Positions 33,561 through 41,386 of a DNA stretch of 64,000 bases are shown here, piece by piece. A program made the position numbers and the translations under genes. Below the pieces are notes generated by a model. The model worked only from the letters and a program-made list of their open reading frames with translations. It was not told the DNA's origin and did no database searches. The number at the start of each line of letters is the position of its first letter. Positions within the stretch are counted from its first letter, which is position 1. This DNA is from Rubricoccus marinus. GTDB lineage: Bacteria; Bacteroidota; Rhodothermia; Rhodothermales; Rubricoccaceae. Where the stretch lies: positions 82,834 through 146,833 of the forward strand of contig NZ_MQWB01000001.1 of the NCBI RefSeq assembly GCF_002257665.1. The letters run 5' to 3'.

Positions 33561-36503
33561 ATGTCGACCCTTTTCCGCCTCGTACTCCTCCTCGCTCTGG
33601 CCTCCGGCGCCAGCGGCGCGCTCGCGCAAAGCGTGGACGTGACGTTCCGCTTTCTCCCGGACCTGACGGCGCCCGCGCTCTCGCCGGTGGTGCGGGCCTT
33701 CGTGCCGGGCACGATGCCGGAAGGGACCGTCAACGACTGGGGCCCCAACAATGGCGGCGTGATCGCCCCGACCGCGCCGTCGCTGATGACGTACGACGCG
33801 GCGCTGAACGAGTACCGCTACACGATCTCCCTCACGCCCGGCGACGGGCCTGTGGCCGGCGGCGGCCACGCGTACAAGATCCACTACCACCGGAACGCCA
33901 GCGGCACCGAGTACACCTGGATTACGGACCCGCTTGGCAGCGAGACGACCGGCGGCAACAACGACTCCGTGGTCCGGGTCTCGGACCCTATGGCCTTCCA
34001 ACTCGCGCGCGAGCAGGACGCCAGCGGCCAGATCGTCGCCGTCTCCGTCGGGCTGTTCGGGACCGAGGCGTTCCCCTCCATCTCGTTCACGGTGAACGAG
34101 ACGACGTACACGAGCGGCATTGAGGACACCGGCGACGGGATCTACCGATTGGAGCTTCCCACGCCCGTTCCGCCCGGCTCCTTTTTTCGCGTGGACGCGG
34201 CCGACGCCTCTGGCGACGCGGTAAGCGCCCAAGTCGGCACGCTTCCGCCCGACGTGGTGGACGCGCCCGTCCCCGCAGGCATCGAGGACGGCATCACGCA
34301 TTCCGACGCCGGTGACGGCACGACGTGGCTCGTCCTCCGTGCGCCGGCCAAGAGCTACGTCTACGCCCTCGGCGACTTCAACGACTGGACGGTGGGCGAC
34401 GACGCCCTCATGTTCCGCGACACGACCGACCCGCGCGGCACGCGCTGGTGGATCCGCCTCGACGGGCTCACGCTTGGCGAGGCCTACGACTTCCAGTACC
34501 TCGTCGACGGCACGATCCGCGTCGCCGATCCGTACTCGCCCATCGTGCTCTACCCCGGCGAGGCCGGCTACCCTAGCGGGCAGACCGACTTCGCCGTCGG
34601 CCGCTTTACCGCCGGCGGGAGCGCGTTCGCGTGGACCGACGACGACTTCGAGGCGCCCACGCAAGAGGACCTGGTGATCTACGAGCTCCTCGTCCGCGAC
34701 TTCCTCCGCGATCACTCGTTCGTCTCCCTCACCGACACGCTCGACTACCTCCAGCGCCTCGGCGTCAACGCCATCGAGCTCATGCCCGTCGCCGAGTTTG
34801 ACGGCGACGAATCGTGGGGCTACAACCCGGCCTTCCACCTCGCGCTGGACAAGTATTACGGCACGCCCGAGCAGTTCAAGACCTTTGTCAACGAGGCCCA
34901 CGCCAGAGGCATCGCGGTCTTTCTCGACGTGGTGTACAACCACGCGACGGGCCAAAGCCCGCTCATCCGGCTCTACAACTCCGGCGGCTTTTCCGGCCCG
35001 AGCGCCAGCAGCCCGTACGCCAACGTCACCGCCACGCACCCCTTCAACGTCTTCAACGACCTCAACCACGAGAGCGAGCTGACGCAGATCTGGCTGGACA
35101 AAGCCAACCGCTGGTGGGTGGAGGAATACCACGTGGACGGCTACCGCTTCGACCTCACGGCGGGGTTCATGCAGACGGGCGACTTCTACAACTACAACCC
35201 CGGCCGCATCGCGCTCCTCACGCGCATGATGGACGCGCTCTGGGACGAGCACCCGGAAACGACGGTGATCTTGGAGCACCTCATCAACAGCGCGCAGGAG
35301 TGGCGCGATCTCGCCCTGTTCCAGCAAGACGAGGGCCGCCCCGGCGCCATGCTGTGGCACAAGATGGACCGCGAGTACGCCCAGAGCGCGATGGGCTACC
35401 CCACCGCGACGGACTTCCCGAGCACGCTGGAAGAGACCTACCCGCCCCGCTGGGTGGGAGGCCAGGTGCCTCTGGCGAACGCCGTGACGTACATGGAGAG
35501 CCACGACGAGCAGTGGACCATGTGGCGCAACCGCAACTTTGGCAACGCCTCTGGCGCGTACAACATCCGCGACCTCCACACGGCGCTGGACCGCCAGAAG
35601 CTCGTCGGCGCGTTTTTCCTGACCGTGCCCGGTCCGCGGATGATCTGGCAGTTCGGTGAGCTGGGCTACGGCTACGGCCCCGGCGAGTGCCTGGTCAACG
35701 GGACCTACCCCGGCGAGTGCGCTCCGGGCACGCCGGACCGCGTCAACGACAAGCCGATCCGCTGGGACTACTGGGAAGAAGGTGTCTCACCCTTCGGCGG
35801 CAGCTTCCAGGGCGCGCTCACGCCCGCGACGGACCGCGAGCGTGAGCTTCGCCAGAAGCTGTACGGCACGTGGGCGGCGCTTCTCGGCCTCCGCGCCGAC
35901 TACGCCATCTTCAGCGACCCCGAGACGGAGTTCCGGGCCGAGCTGGGCCGCACGGCCTCGCGCTGGATCACGCTCTCGCTTCCGACCGCCCCCGAGGGCG
36001 AGCCGACGGAAGTCGTCATCGTCGGCAACTTCGGCGTCACCAACGCCTTCGTCGCGCCCGAGTGGCCCAGCACCGGCACCTGGTACGACTTCTTCGCCGA
36101 CACCGAGCAAGAGGTGGCCTTCCCGCAGTTCACGCAGGAGCTCCTCCCCGGCGAGTTCCGCGTCTACACAAACGTGGACGTGCCCTCGCCCGACCCTGGC
36201 CTCATCACGGTCGCGAACGAGGACACCGAGCCTCTGGCGCCAGAGGCCTTCGGCCTCCGCGCGTTCCCCAACCCCGCCTCTGGCGCACTGGGCGTGGACG
36301 TAATGGTGCAGGACGCCGGCGACCTCACGGTCGAGCTCTTCGACGTGCTCGGCCGCCGCGTCGCAACGCTCCACGAGGGCGCGGCCCCGGCCGGGCGCCA
36401 GAGGCTGGACGTGGACGTGAGCGGCGTGCCCGCGGGCGTCTACGTGGTGCGCGCGGCCTCTGGCGGGACGGCGGCGACGGCGCGGATCACGGTGGCGCGA
36501 TGA
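33561..36503 (+). CDS. Exported multidomain GH13 alpha-amylase with T9SS tail
   Basis: This 980-residue secreted enzyme starts at ATG 33561 with a signal peptide (1-23). A beta-sandwich starch-binding-like module (about 24-210) is followed by a CBM48-like module (YVYALGDFNDW, about residue 268) and a GH13 barrel. Conserved sites are DVVYNHATG, YRFDLTAGF with nucleophile Asp about 529, ILEHL with Glu about 571, and ESHDEQ about 647. The tail (AFPNPASGALGV to RITVAR) is a T9SS sorting domain. The order CBM48-GH13 recalls glycogen-branching and debranching enzymes, so pure amylase activity is not certain. The stop overlaps the next start as ATGA. A full palindrome at 36230 writes PLAPEA into the linker before the tail. 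Confidence 0.88.
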   Translation: MSTLFRLVLLLALASGASGALAQSVDVTFRFLPDLTAPALSPVVRAFVPGTMPEGTVNDWGPNNGGVIAPTAPSLMTYDAALNEYRYTISLTPGDGPVAGGGHAYKIHYHRNASGTEYTWITDPLGSETTGGNNDSVVRVSDPMAFQLAREQDASGQIVAVSVGLFGTEAFPSISFTVNETTYTSGIEDTGDGIYRLELPTPVPPGSFFRVDAADASGDAVSAQVGTLPPDVVDAPVPAGIEDGITHSDAGDGTTWLVLRAPAKSYVYALGDFNDWTVGDDALMFRDTTDPRGTRWWIRLDGLTLGEAYDFQYLVDGTIRVADPYSPIVLYPGEAGYPSGQTDFAVGRFTAGGSAFAWTDDDFEAPTQEDLVIYELLVRDFLRDHSFVSLTDTLDYLQRLGVNAIELMPVAEFDGDESWGYNPAFHLALDKYYGTPEQFKTFVNEAHARGIAVFLDVVYNHATGQSPLIRLYNSGGFSGPSASSPYANVTATHPFNVFNDLNHESELTQIWLDKANRWWVEEYHVDGYRFDLTAGFMQTGDFYNYNPGRIALLTRMMDALWDEHPETTVILEHLINSAQEWRDLALFQQDEGRPGAMLWHKMDREYAQSAMGYPTATDFPSTLEETYPPRWVGGQVPLANAVTYMESHDEQWTMWRNRNFGNASGAYNIRDLHTALDRQKLVGAFFLTVPGPRMIWQFGELGYGYGPGECLVNGTYPGECAPGTPDRVNDKPIRWDYWEEGVSPFGGSFQGALTPATDRERELRQKLYGTWAALLGLRADYAIFSDPETEFRAELGRTASRWITLSLPTAPEGEPTEVVIVGNFGVTNAFVAPEWPSTGTWYDFFADTEQEVAFPQFTQELLPGEFRVYTNVDVPSPDPGLITVANEDTEPLAPEAFGLRAFPNPASGALGVDVMVQDAGDLTVELFDVLGRRVATLHEGAAPAGRQRLDVDVSGVPAGVYVVRAASGGTAATARITVAR

Positions 36504-36958
36504 CGGGGGACGGGGCCAGTGGCGAGTGGCCAGTGGGGGCATCGGACGATGCGCCAGAGGTCGTGTATCCGCTTGGAGCGGAGCACGGCGTCGTGGCTGA
36601 AGGTCAGATCCGCAGCTACCGCGATCTGCGCGTGTGGCAGGAAGGGATGAACCTCGCGGAAGCGGTGTATGCCGCCACGCAGTCTTTCCCTCCAGACGAG
36701 CGGTTCGGCCTGACCTCGCAGTTGCGCCGCGCTTCCGTCTCCGTCCCGTCCAACATCGCCGAGGGGTGGGGGAGAGGCGCAACAGGCGAGTACAAGCAGT
36801 TCCTTCGCTACGCCCGCGCGTCGCTCCGCGAGATCGAGACGCAATGGCTTCTCGCGGGCCGCCTCGGCTTTCTCGCGCCAGAGGCCGTCGCGGACCTCGA
36901 ACAGCGCGCCGACCGCCTCGGCCGCCAACTCCTCTCGCTCATGCAGGCGCTCCGATGA
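36500..36958 (+). CDS. Four-helix-bundle (S23/IVP-type) protein
   Basis: This 152-residue protein belongs to the four-helix-bundle family first seen in 23S rRNA intervening sequences. Signs are IRSYRDLRVWQEGM, LTSQLRRASVSVPSNIAEGWGRG and FLRYARASLREIETQ. Its biochemical role is unknown; relatives are found with rRNA insertions and, as Avd, with diversity-generating retroelements. It overlaps both neighbours (ATGA at 36500 and at 36955) yet has nothing to do with starch. The first about 37 residues lack family similarity and include heptamer repeat sequence; a GTG at 36593 could be the ancestral start. Inverted heptamer arrays flank it. Confidence 0.85.
   Translation: MTGDGASGEWPVGASDDAPEVVYPLGAEHGVVAEGQIRSYRDLRVWQEGMNLAEAVYAATQSFPPDERFGLTSQLRRASVSVPSNIAEGWGRGATGEYKQFLRYARASLREIETQWLLAGRLGFLAPEAVADLEQRADRLGRQLLSLMQALR
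36516..36536 (+). repeat. Heptamer array CCAGTGG, left arm
   Basis: Three units, CCAGTGG, CGAGTGG and CCAGTGG, lie in the start region of the four-helix-bundle gene. The reverse-complement family lies at 36985-37012. Confidence 0.75.
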
Positions 36959-38817
36959 TTCGATCCCTCGGCCTCGCCCTTCTGCTACTGGCCACTGCCT
37001 ACTCCCCACTGGCCCAGCCCGTGCCCCCCGACTGGGCGCAGGGCGCCGTGTGGTACCAGATCTTCCCCGAGCGCTTCCGCAACGGCGACCCGAGCAACGA
37101 TCCGACCTGGGCCTCGCTGGACTTCAACGACCGCGCCGACAGCAGCCTCTGGCGCCCGAGCCCGTGGACCGGCGACTGGTACGCGCGCGACGCGTGGGAG
37201 GAGGACCTCGGCGACGACTTCTACGAGGACGGCGTCTTTTTCCGCCGCTACGGCGGCGACCTCCAGGGCGTGCTGGAGAAGGTGGACTACATCGCCGATC
37301 TCGGCGTCGACGTCGTCTACTTCAACCCCGTTTTCCACGCCGCGAGCCTCCACAAGTACGACCCGACAAGCTTCCATCACGTCGACCCCTACTTCGGGCC
37401 GGACCCCGACGGCGACATCGCGCTGGCCGCTGGCGAAGACCCCGGCGATCCGGCGACGTGGGTCTGGACGCGCGCCGACTCGCTCTTTCTCGACGTGGTC
37501 CGCGCCTTCCACGCCAGAGGCGTCCGCGTGGTCTTGGACGGCGTGTTCAACCACACCGGCACGCGCTTCTGGGCCTTCCAAGACGTGCGCGAGAACGGTC
37601 GCGCCAGCCGCTACGCCGACTGGTACAACGTGACGGCGTGGGACGACCCCGCCACGCCCCAGGACGAGTTCGACTGGGAAGGCTGGTGGGGCTTCAAGCC
37701 TCTGGCCGTCCTGGCAGACGAGCCCGATCTGCGACCCGGTGTGCGCGAGCACATCTTTGACATCACGCGCCGCTGGATGGACCCCGACGGCGACGGCGAC
37801 CCGAGCGACGGCATCGACGGGTGGCGGCTGGACGTGGCCGACGAAGTCCCCGCTGGCTTCTGGCGCGACTGGAACGCGCACGTCCGCAGTCTCAACCCCG
37901 AGGCCGTGACCGTCGGCGAGATCTGGAGCCCTGCGGCGCACTTCGCGAAAGAGACCGAGTTCACGACCGTGATGGGCTACAGCGCCTTCGCGATCCCCGT
38001 CGAGCAGTCCATCTTGGACGGCCGCGTGCCTCTGGCGACGTTCGCGGACACGCTCACCGCGCGCCAGCGCGCCTACCCCGAGGCCACGCGCCACGCGATC
38101 CTCACGCTCATGGGCTCGCACGACACCGAGCGTCTGGCGTCGATGATCGTCAACGCGCCGCTGGGTACGCACTTCGACCAGGGCTCCAACCCGCGTCAGG
38201 ACGAGCGCTACGCCGTTCGCGCGCCGAACGCCCGCGAGCGCGAGATCCAGCGCATGGTCGTCGCCCTCCAGATGACCGCCCGCGGCGCGCCGACGATCTA
38301 CTACGGCGACGAGGCCGGCATTTGGGGCGCCGACGACCCCGACGACCGGAAGCCGTTCCCCTGGCCTGACCTCGACATGGCGCCAGAGGCGACCGACCCG
38401 CTCGGCCGCGCCCGCACGCCCGATCCCGTCGCCTTCGACAGCAGCCTCTGGCGCTTCCACCGCGAGGCCATCGCGCTGCGCAACGAATGGGACGTGCTCC
38501 GCCGCGGCGACCAGCGCTTTCTCACGACCGACGACAGCACGGGCACGCTCGCCTTTGAGCGCACGCTGGGCACCCAGCGGCTCATCGTCGCGCTCAACCG
38601 CTCCGATGCGTCGCAGCTGATCGGGATTCCAGGGGAAACCGGCCCGCTCGTGCCGATCTTCGCCTCGCGCGGGGCCGTGCGGGACATCCCCGCGCTCGTG
38701 CAGGTGATCTACGAGGACGACCGCACCGAACTCGGCTACCGCGTGCCCGCCCGCTCGCTCGTCGTCTACCGCCCCGTTCGCGACGCCGACATCCGCCCGC
38801 GAGGGCTCGACGAATGA
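36955..38817 (+). CDS. Exported GH13 cyclomaltodextrinase/neopullulanase-like enzyme
   Basis: This 620-residue GH13 enzyme has a signal peptide (1-20) and lacks a T9SS tail, so a periplasmic site is likely. The N-terminal WYQIFPERFRNGDPSND and a YFNPVFHAASLHKYDP segment are typical of neopullulanase/cyclomaltodextrinase-type enzymes. Conserved sites are DGVFNHTG, GWRLDVADE with nucleophile Asp about 292, VGEIWS with Glu about 322 and GSHDTERL near 388. It would trim oligosaccharides before MalE binds them. The signal-peptide codons 11-20 are made of a heptamer array. The ATG overlaps the upstream stop, and its own stop overlaps the malE start, so translation is coupled. Confidence 0.88.
   Translation: MIRSLGLALLLLATAYSPLAQPVPPDWAQGAVWYQIFPERFRNGDPSNDPTWASLDFNDRADSSLWRPSPWTGDWYARDAWEEDLGDDFYEDGVFFRRYGGDLQGVLEKVDYIADLGVDVVYFNPVFHAASLHKYDPTSFHHVDPYFGPDPDGDIALAAGEDPGDPATWVWTRADSLFLDVVRAFHARGVRVVLDGVFNHTGTRFWAFQDVRENGRASRYADWYNVTAWDDPATPQDEFDWEGWWGFKPLAVLADEPDLRPGVREHIFDITRRWMDPDGDGDPSDGIDGWRLDVADEVPAGFWRDWNAHVRSLNPEAVTVGEIWSPAAHFAKETEFTTVMGYSAFAIPVEQSILDGRVPLATFADTLTARQRAYPEATRHAILTLMGSHDTERLASMIVNAPLGTHFDQGSNPRQDERYAVRAPNAREREIQRMVVALQMTARGAPTIYYGDEAGIWGADDPDDRKPFPWPDLDMAPEATDPLGRARTPDPVAFDSSLWRFHREAIALRNEWDVLRRGDQRFLTTDDSTGTLAFERTLGTQRLIVALNRSDASQLIGIPGETGPLVPIFASRGAVRDIPALVQVIYEDDRTELGYRVPARSLVVYRPVRDADIRPRGLDE
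36985..37012 (-). repeat. Heptamer array CCACTGG, right arm
   Basis: Four units, CTACTGG, CCACTGC, CTACTCC and CCACTGG, are the reverse complement of the array at 36516-36536. They encode part of the signal peptide of the GH13 enzyme. Confidence 0.75.
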
Positions 38818-40262
38818 TGCATCTCCTTTCACGCAAGAGGCCTCTGGCGTCCGCGATGCTCCCCGGACCGACACCCCGTTTCTCCACGCCGGGTCTGGGC
38901 GATGCACGCCCCGCCCCTGCAGAAACGGCCTCTGGCGCCAGAGGCCCCGGGCGCCTGCGTCCATCCCCTGCTCGTCCCCAGTCCCCGGCCTCCAGTCCCT
39001 TCCGTGGCCTCTGGCGTGCGGCCGCGCTCGTGGTCCTCGCGAGCGGCCTCGCGATGGGCTGCAGCGAGACGGCCGGCCCGCCGCCCGAAGGCGAGGCCGT
39101 CAAGGTCCGCATCTGGCACCAGAAGGACGCCGCCGAGCGCGCGTTCCTGGAAAACTGGGCCGAGGCTTACAACGCCCGTCAGGACTCGGTCGAGCTGGAG
39201 GTGCTGTACAAGGAGACCGAGGAGCTCCGCAACCACTTCCTCTTCGCCTCCATCGGTGGCAAGGGGCCGGACATGGTCTACGGCCCGGCGGACAACATCG
39301 GGATGCTCGCCATCACCGAGACCATCCGCCCGCTGGACAGCCTGCTCACGCCAGAGGCCAAGGCCGCCTTTATCGACGAGGGCCTCTTGCGCTACGAAGG
39401 ACGGCTCTACGGCGTGGCCGATCAGGTGGGCAACCACCTCACGCTAGTCTACAACAAGGACCTGGTGGACACGCCGCCCGAGACGTTCGAGGAGATGCTG
39501 GAGATCGCGAGGGCGAACACCTTGGACGAGGACGGCGACGGCTCCAAAGAGCGCTACGGGCTGGTGTGGAACTACACCGAGCCGTTCTTCTTCATCCCGT
39601 TCCTCACCGCCTACGATGGCTGGGTGATGAACGACGCCGAGGAGCCCACACTAGACAGCCCGGCCACGGTCGAGGCCATCGACTTCATCAAGCGCCTCCG
39701 CGACGTGGAAGGCGTGATCCCGCCGACGGTGGACTACAACACCGCCGAAACCCTCTTCAAAGAAGGCCGCGCCGCGATGATCATTAACGGCCCCTGGGCC
39801 TGGGCCGGCTACGGCGACTCCGGCATCGACTACGGACTCGCGCCGATCCCCTACAACGAAGCCTCTGGCGCGTGGGCACGCCCGATGGCCGCCGCGAAAG
39901 CGTACTCGCTCAACCCCGCCGTGCCGGACTGGAAGCTGCCCACCGTTCTCGGCGTGATGGCGCTCCTCACCGGTGACGAGGTCCAGGCCGACATGACGCG
40001 CGAACTCGCGACGATCCCCGTCCGAAAGGCCGTGCGGGCCTCTGGCGTGATGGAAGCCAACCCGATCCTCCAGCAAAGCCTCGCGCAGCTGGAGCACACG
40101 CGCCCCATGCCGACCTCGCCCACGCTCCGCCTGATCTGGGACGGCATGCGCGGGCCGTACCAACTCGTCATGAACGGCGAGGTCAGCGGTGAGGAGGGCG
40201 CTCGCCTCATGCAATCCGAAGTGGAGAAACGCCTCAACGACTTCGCTCTTCAAGACCGCTAG
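38814..40262 (+). CDS. malE: Maltodextrin-binding lipoprotein MalE
   Basis: This 482-residue solute-binding protein matches the MalE family: VKVRIWHQKDAAERAF, MVYGPADNIG, VYNKDLVDTPPETFEEM, AAMIINGPWAW. It would bind maltodextrins in the periplasm and deliver them to MalFG. A lipobox (ASGLAMGC) anchors it, but the cysteine is near residue 83 instead of near 20. The extra about 60 residues before the hydrophobic core come from two motif blocks, a full palindrome (38928) and a heptamer array (38974-39001). The start at 38814 overlaps the upstream stop, so the long n-region seems to be translated; an internal start close to the hydrophobic core cannot be excluded. Confidence 0.9.
   Translation: MMHLLSRKRPLASAMLPGPTPRFSTPGLGDARPAPAETASGARGPGRLRPSPARPQSPASSPFRGLWRAAALVVLASGLAMGCSETAGPPPEGEAVKVRIWHQKDAAERAFLENWAEAYNARQDSVELEVLYKETEELRNHFLFASIGGKGPDMVYGPADNIGMLAITETIRPLDSLLTPEAKAAFIDEGLLRYEGRLYGVADQVGNHLTLVYNKDLVDTPPETFEEMLEIARANTLDEDGDGSKERYGLVWNYTEPFFFIPFLTAYDGWVMNDAEEPTLDSPATVEAIDFIKRLRDVEGVIPPTVDYNTAETLFKEGRAAMIINGPWAWAGYGDSGIDYGLAPIPYNEASGAWARPMAAAKAYSLNPAVPDWKLPTVLGVMALLTGDEVQADMTRELATIPVRKAVRASGVMEANPILQQSLAQLEHTRPMPTSPTLRLIWDGMRGPYQLVMNGEVSGEEGARLMQSEVEKRLNDFALQDR
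38974..39001 (+). repeat. Heptamer array GTCCCCA inside malE 5' region
   Basis: Four units, GTCCCCA, GTCCCCG, GCCTCCA and GTCCCTT, lie in the codons just before the MalE lipoprotein signal. Confidence 0.7.
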
Positions 40263-40265
40263 ACC

Positions 40266-41240
40266 ATGCTCAGTGCACCCACCGACGCCGCGGGGATGGA
40301 AGCCGCCTCTGGCGCCAGAGGCCCCGCGCCGACTCCGCCCAAGCGGGGAATGAGCGAGGCCACGCGCCACAAGCTCTTCCTCGCCTTCCTGCTCGTGCCG
40401 ACGGCCGTGATCGTGCTCGCGGTCGTGGCGTTCCCGTTTCTGTACAACGTCGCGCTCTCGCTCTCGGACGCGAACATCTACACGCTGCGGGACTGGAAGA
40501 TCACCGGGTTCGGGCAGTACGCGAGCGTGATGGCGGAGCCCGCCTTCTGGGGCGTGTTCCTCAAGACGATCATCTGGACCGTCGTGAACGTGGCGTTCCA
40601 CGTCGGGCTGGGCGTGTTTCTGGCGGTCGTCTTGCACCAGAAGTTTATCAAGGGCAAGCCAGCGTGGCGGATCCTGCTCATCCTGCCGTGGGCCGTCCCG
40701 CAGTACATCACCGCGCTGACGTGGCGCGGGATGTTCAACTACGAGTACGGCGCGGTCAACCTGTTCATGAACCGGCTGTTCTCCGCCGATCCGGTCGCGT
40801 GGCTGACGGACCCCACGGGCGCGTTCATGGCCGCCATCATCACCAACATCTGGCTGGGCTTCCCGTTCATGATGGTGATCGCCCTCGGCGGCCTGCAGTC
40901 CATCCCTGGCGAGCTGTACGAGGCTGCCGACGTGGACGGCGCGAGCGCGTGGGTCAAGTTCCGCCGCATCACGGCGCCGCTGCTCCGGCCGGTTATGATC
41001 CCCGCGATCACGCTCGGCGCGGTCTGGACCTTTAACAACATCAACGTGATCTGGCTCGTCTCCAACGGCGGCGAGCCCAACGAGCAGACGCACATCCTCG
41101 TCAGCTACGTCTACGAGGCCGCCTTTGGCCTGTACCGCTTCGGCTGGGCGGCCGCCCTGAGCATGGTCATCTTCGCCGTCCTGTTCGTCTTTACGCAGGC
41201 CTTCCTGAACCGGACCAACGCGACCGAATCGATGTACTAG
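40266..41240 (+). CDS. malF: Maltodextrin ABC permease MalF
   Basis: This 324-residue inner-membrane permease has about six to seven helices and the ABC EAA loop (EAADVDGASAWVKFRRITAP, about residues 219-238) that contacts the ATPase. The family helix LPWAVPQYITALTWRGMF is visible. It lies four bases after malE. The cytoplasmic N-terminus (residues 11-30) is Pro/Gly-rich and encoded by a full palindrome, giving ASGARG. No ATPase gene follows, so a shared MalK/MsmK-type ATPase must be encoded elsewhere if the transporter works. Confidence 0.92.
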   Translation: MLSAPTDAAGMEAASGARGPAPTPPKRGMSEATRHKLFLAFLLVPTAVIVLAVVAFPFLYNVALSLSDANIYTLRDWKITGFGQYASVMAEPAFWGVFLKTIIWTVVNVAFHVGLGVFLAVVLHQKFIKGKPAWRILLILPWAVPQYITALTWRGMFNYEYGAVNLFMNRLFSADPVAWLTDPTGAFMAAIITNIWLGFPFMMVIALGGLQSIPGELYEAADVDGASAWVKFRRITAPLLRPVMIPAITLGAVWTFNNINVIWLVSNGGEPNEQTHILVSYVYEAAFGLYRFGWAAALSMVIFAVLFVFTQAFLNRTNATESMY

Positions 41241-41310
41241 CCTCTGGCGCTAGAGGCCCGCGCGTGGCCTCGGGCCGGGGCGTGCGTTTCGCGGCGTCAG
41301 GCGCTAGACT

Positions 41311-41328
41311 CGCCAGAGGCCTCTGGCG
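41311..41328. repeat. Inverse palindrome of iterated motif
   Basis: An exact CGCCAGAGGCCTCTGGCG lies in the spacer between malF and the debranching-type gene. Confidence 0.75.
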
Positions 41329-41375
41329 CGGAGACGGCCGCTCCGCAGGATGACACGACCGGGCCCCTCGCCCGC

Positions 41376-41383
41376 TGACTTTC
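41376..41383 (+). promoter_or_regulatory. Promoter-like box abutting lipoprotein start
   Basis: TGACTTTC resembles TAnnTTTG and its first T is 11 bases before the ATG at 41387, the same spacing as at 15647, 46661, 59054 and 62044. Confidence 0.4.
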
Positions 41384-41386
41384 TCA

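Noticed and set aside
30486-35579. A 1,697-codon open frame on the minus strand
   Set aside because: It runs antisense through four well-supported genes. High GC with codon bias toward G/C at position three leaves the opposite frame open. It has Arg/Val/His-rich low-complexity sequence and no domain.
36500-36958. Diversity-generating retroelement Avd protein
   Set aside because: No reverse transcriptase, template repeat or variable repeat is visible around it; only the four-helix-bundle family call is supported.
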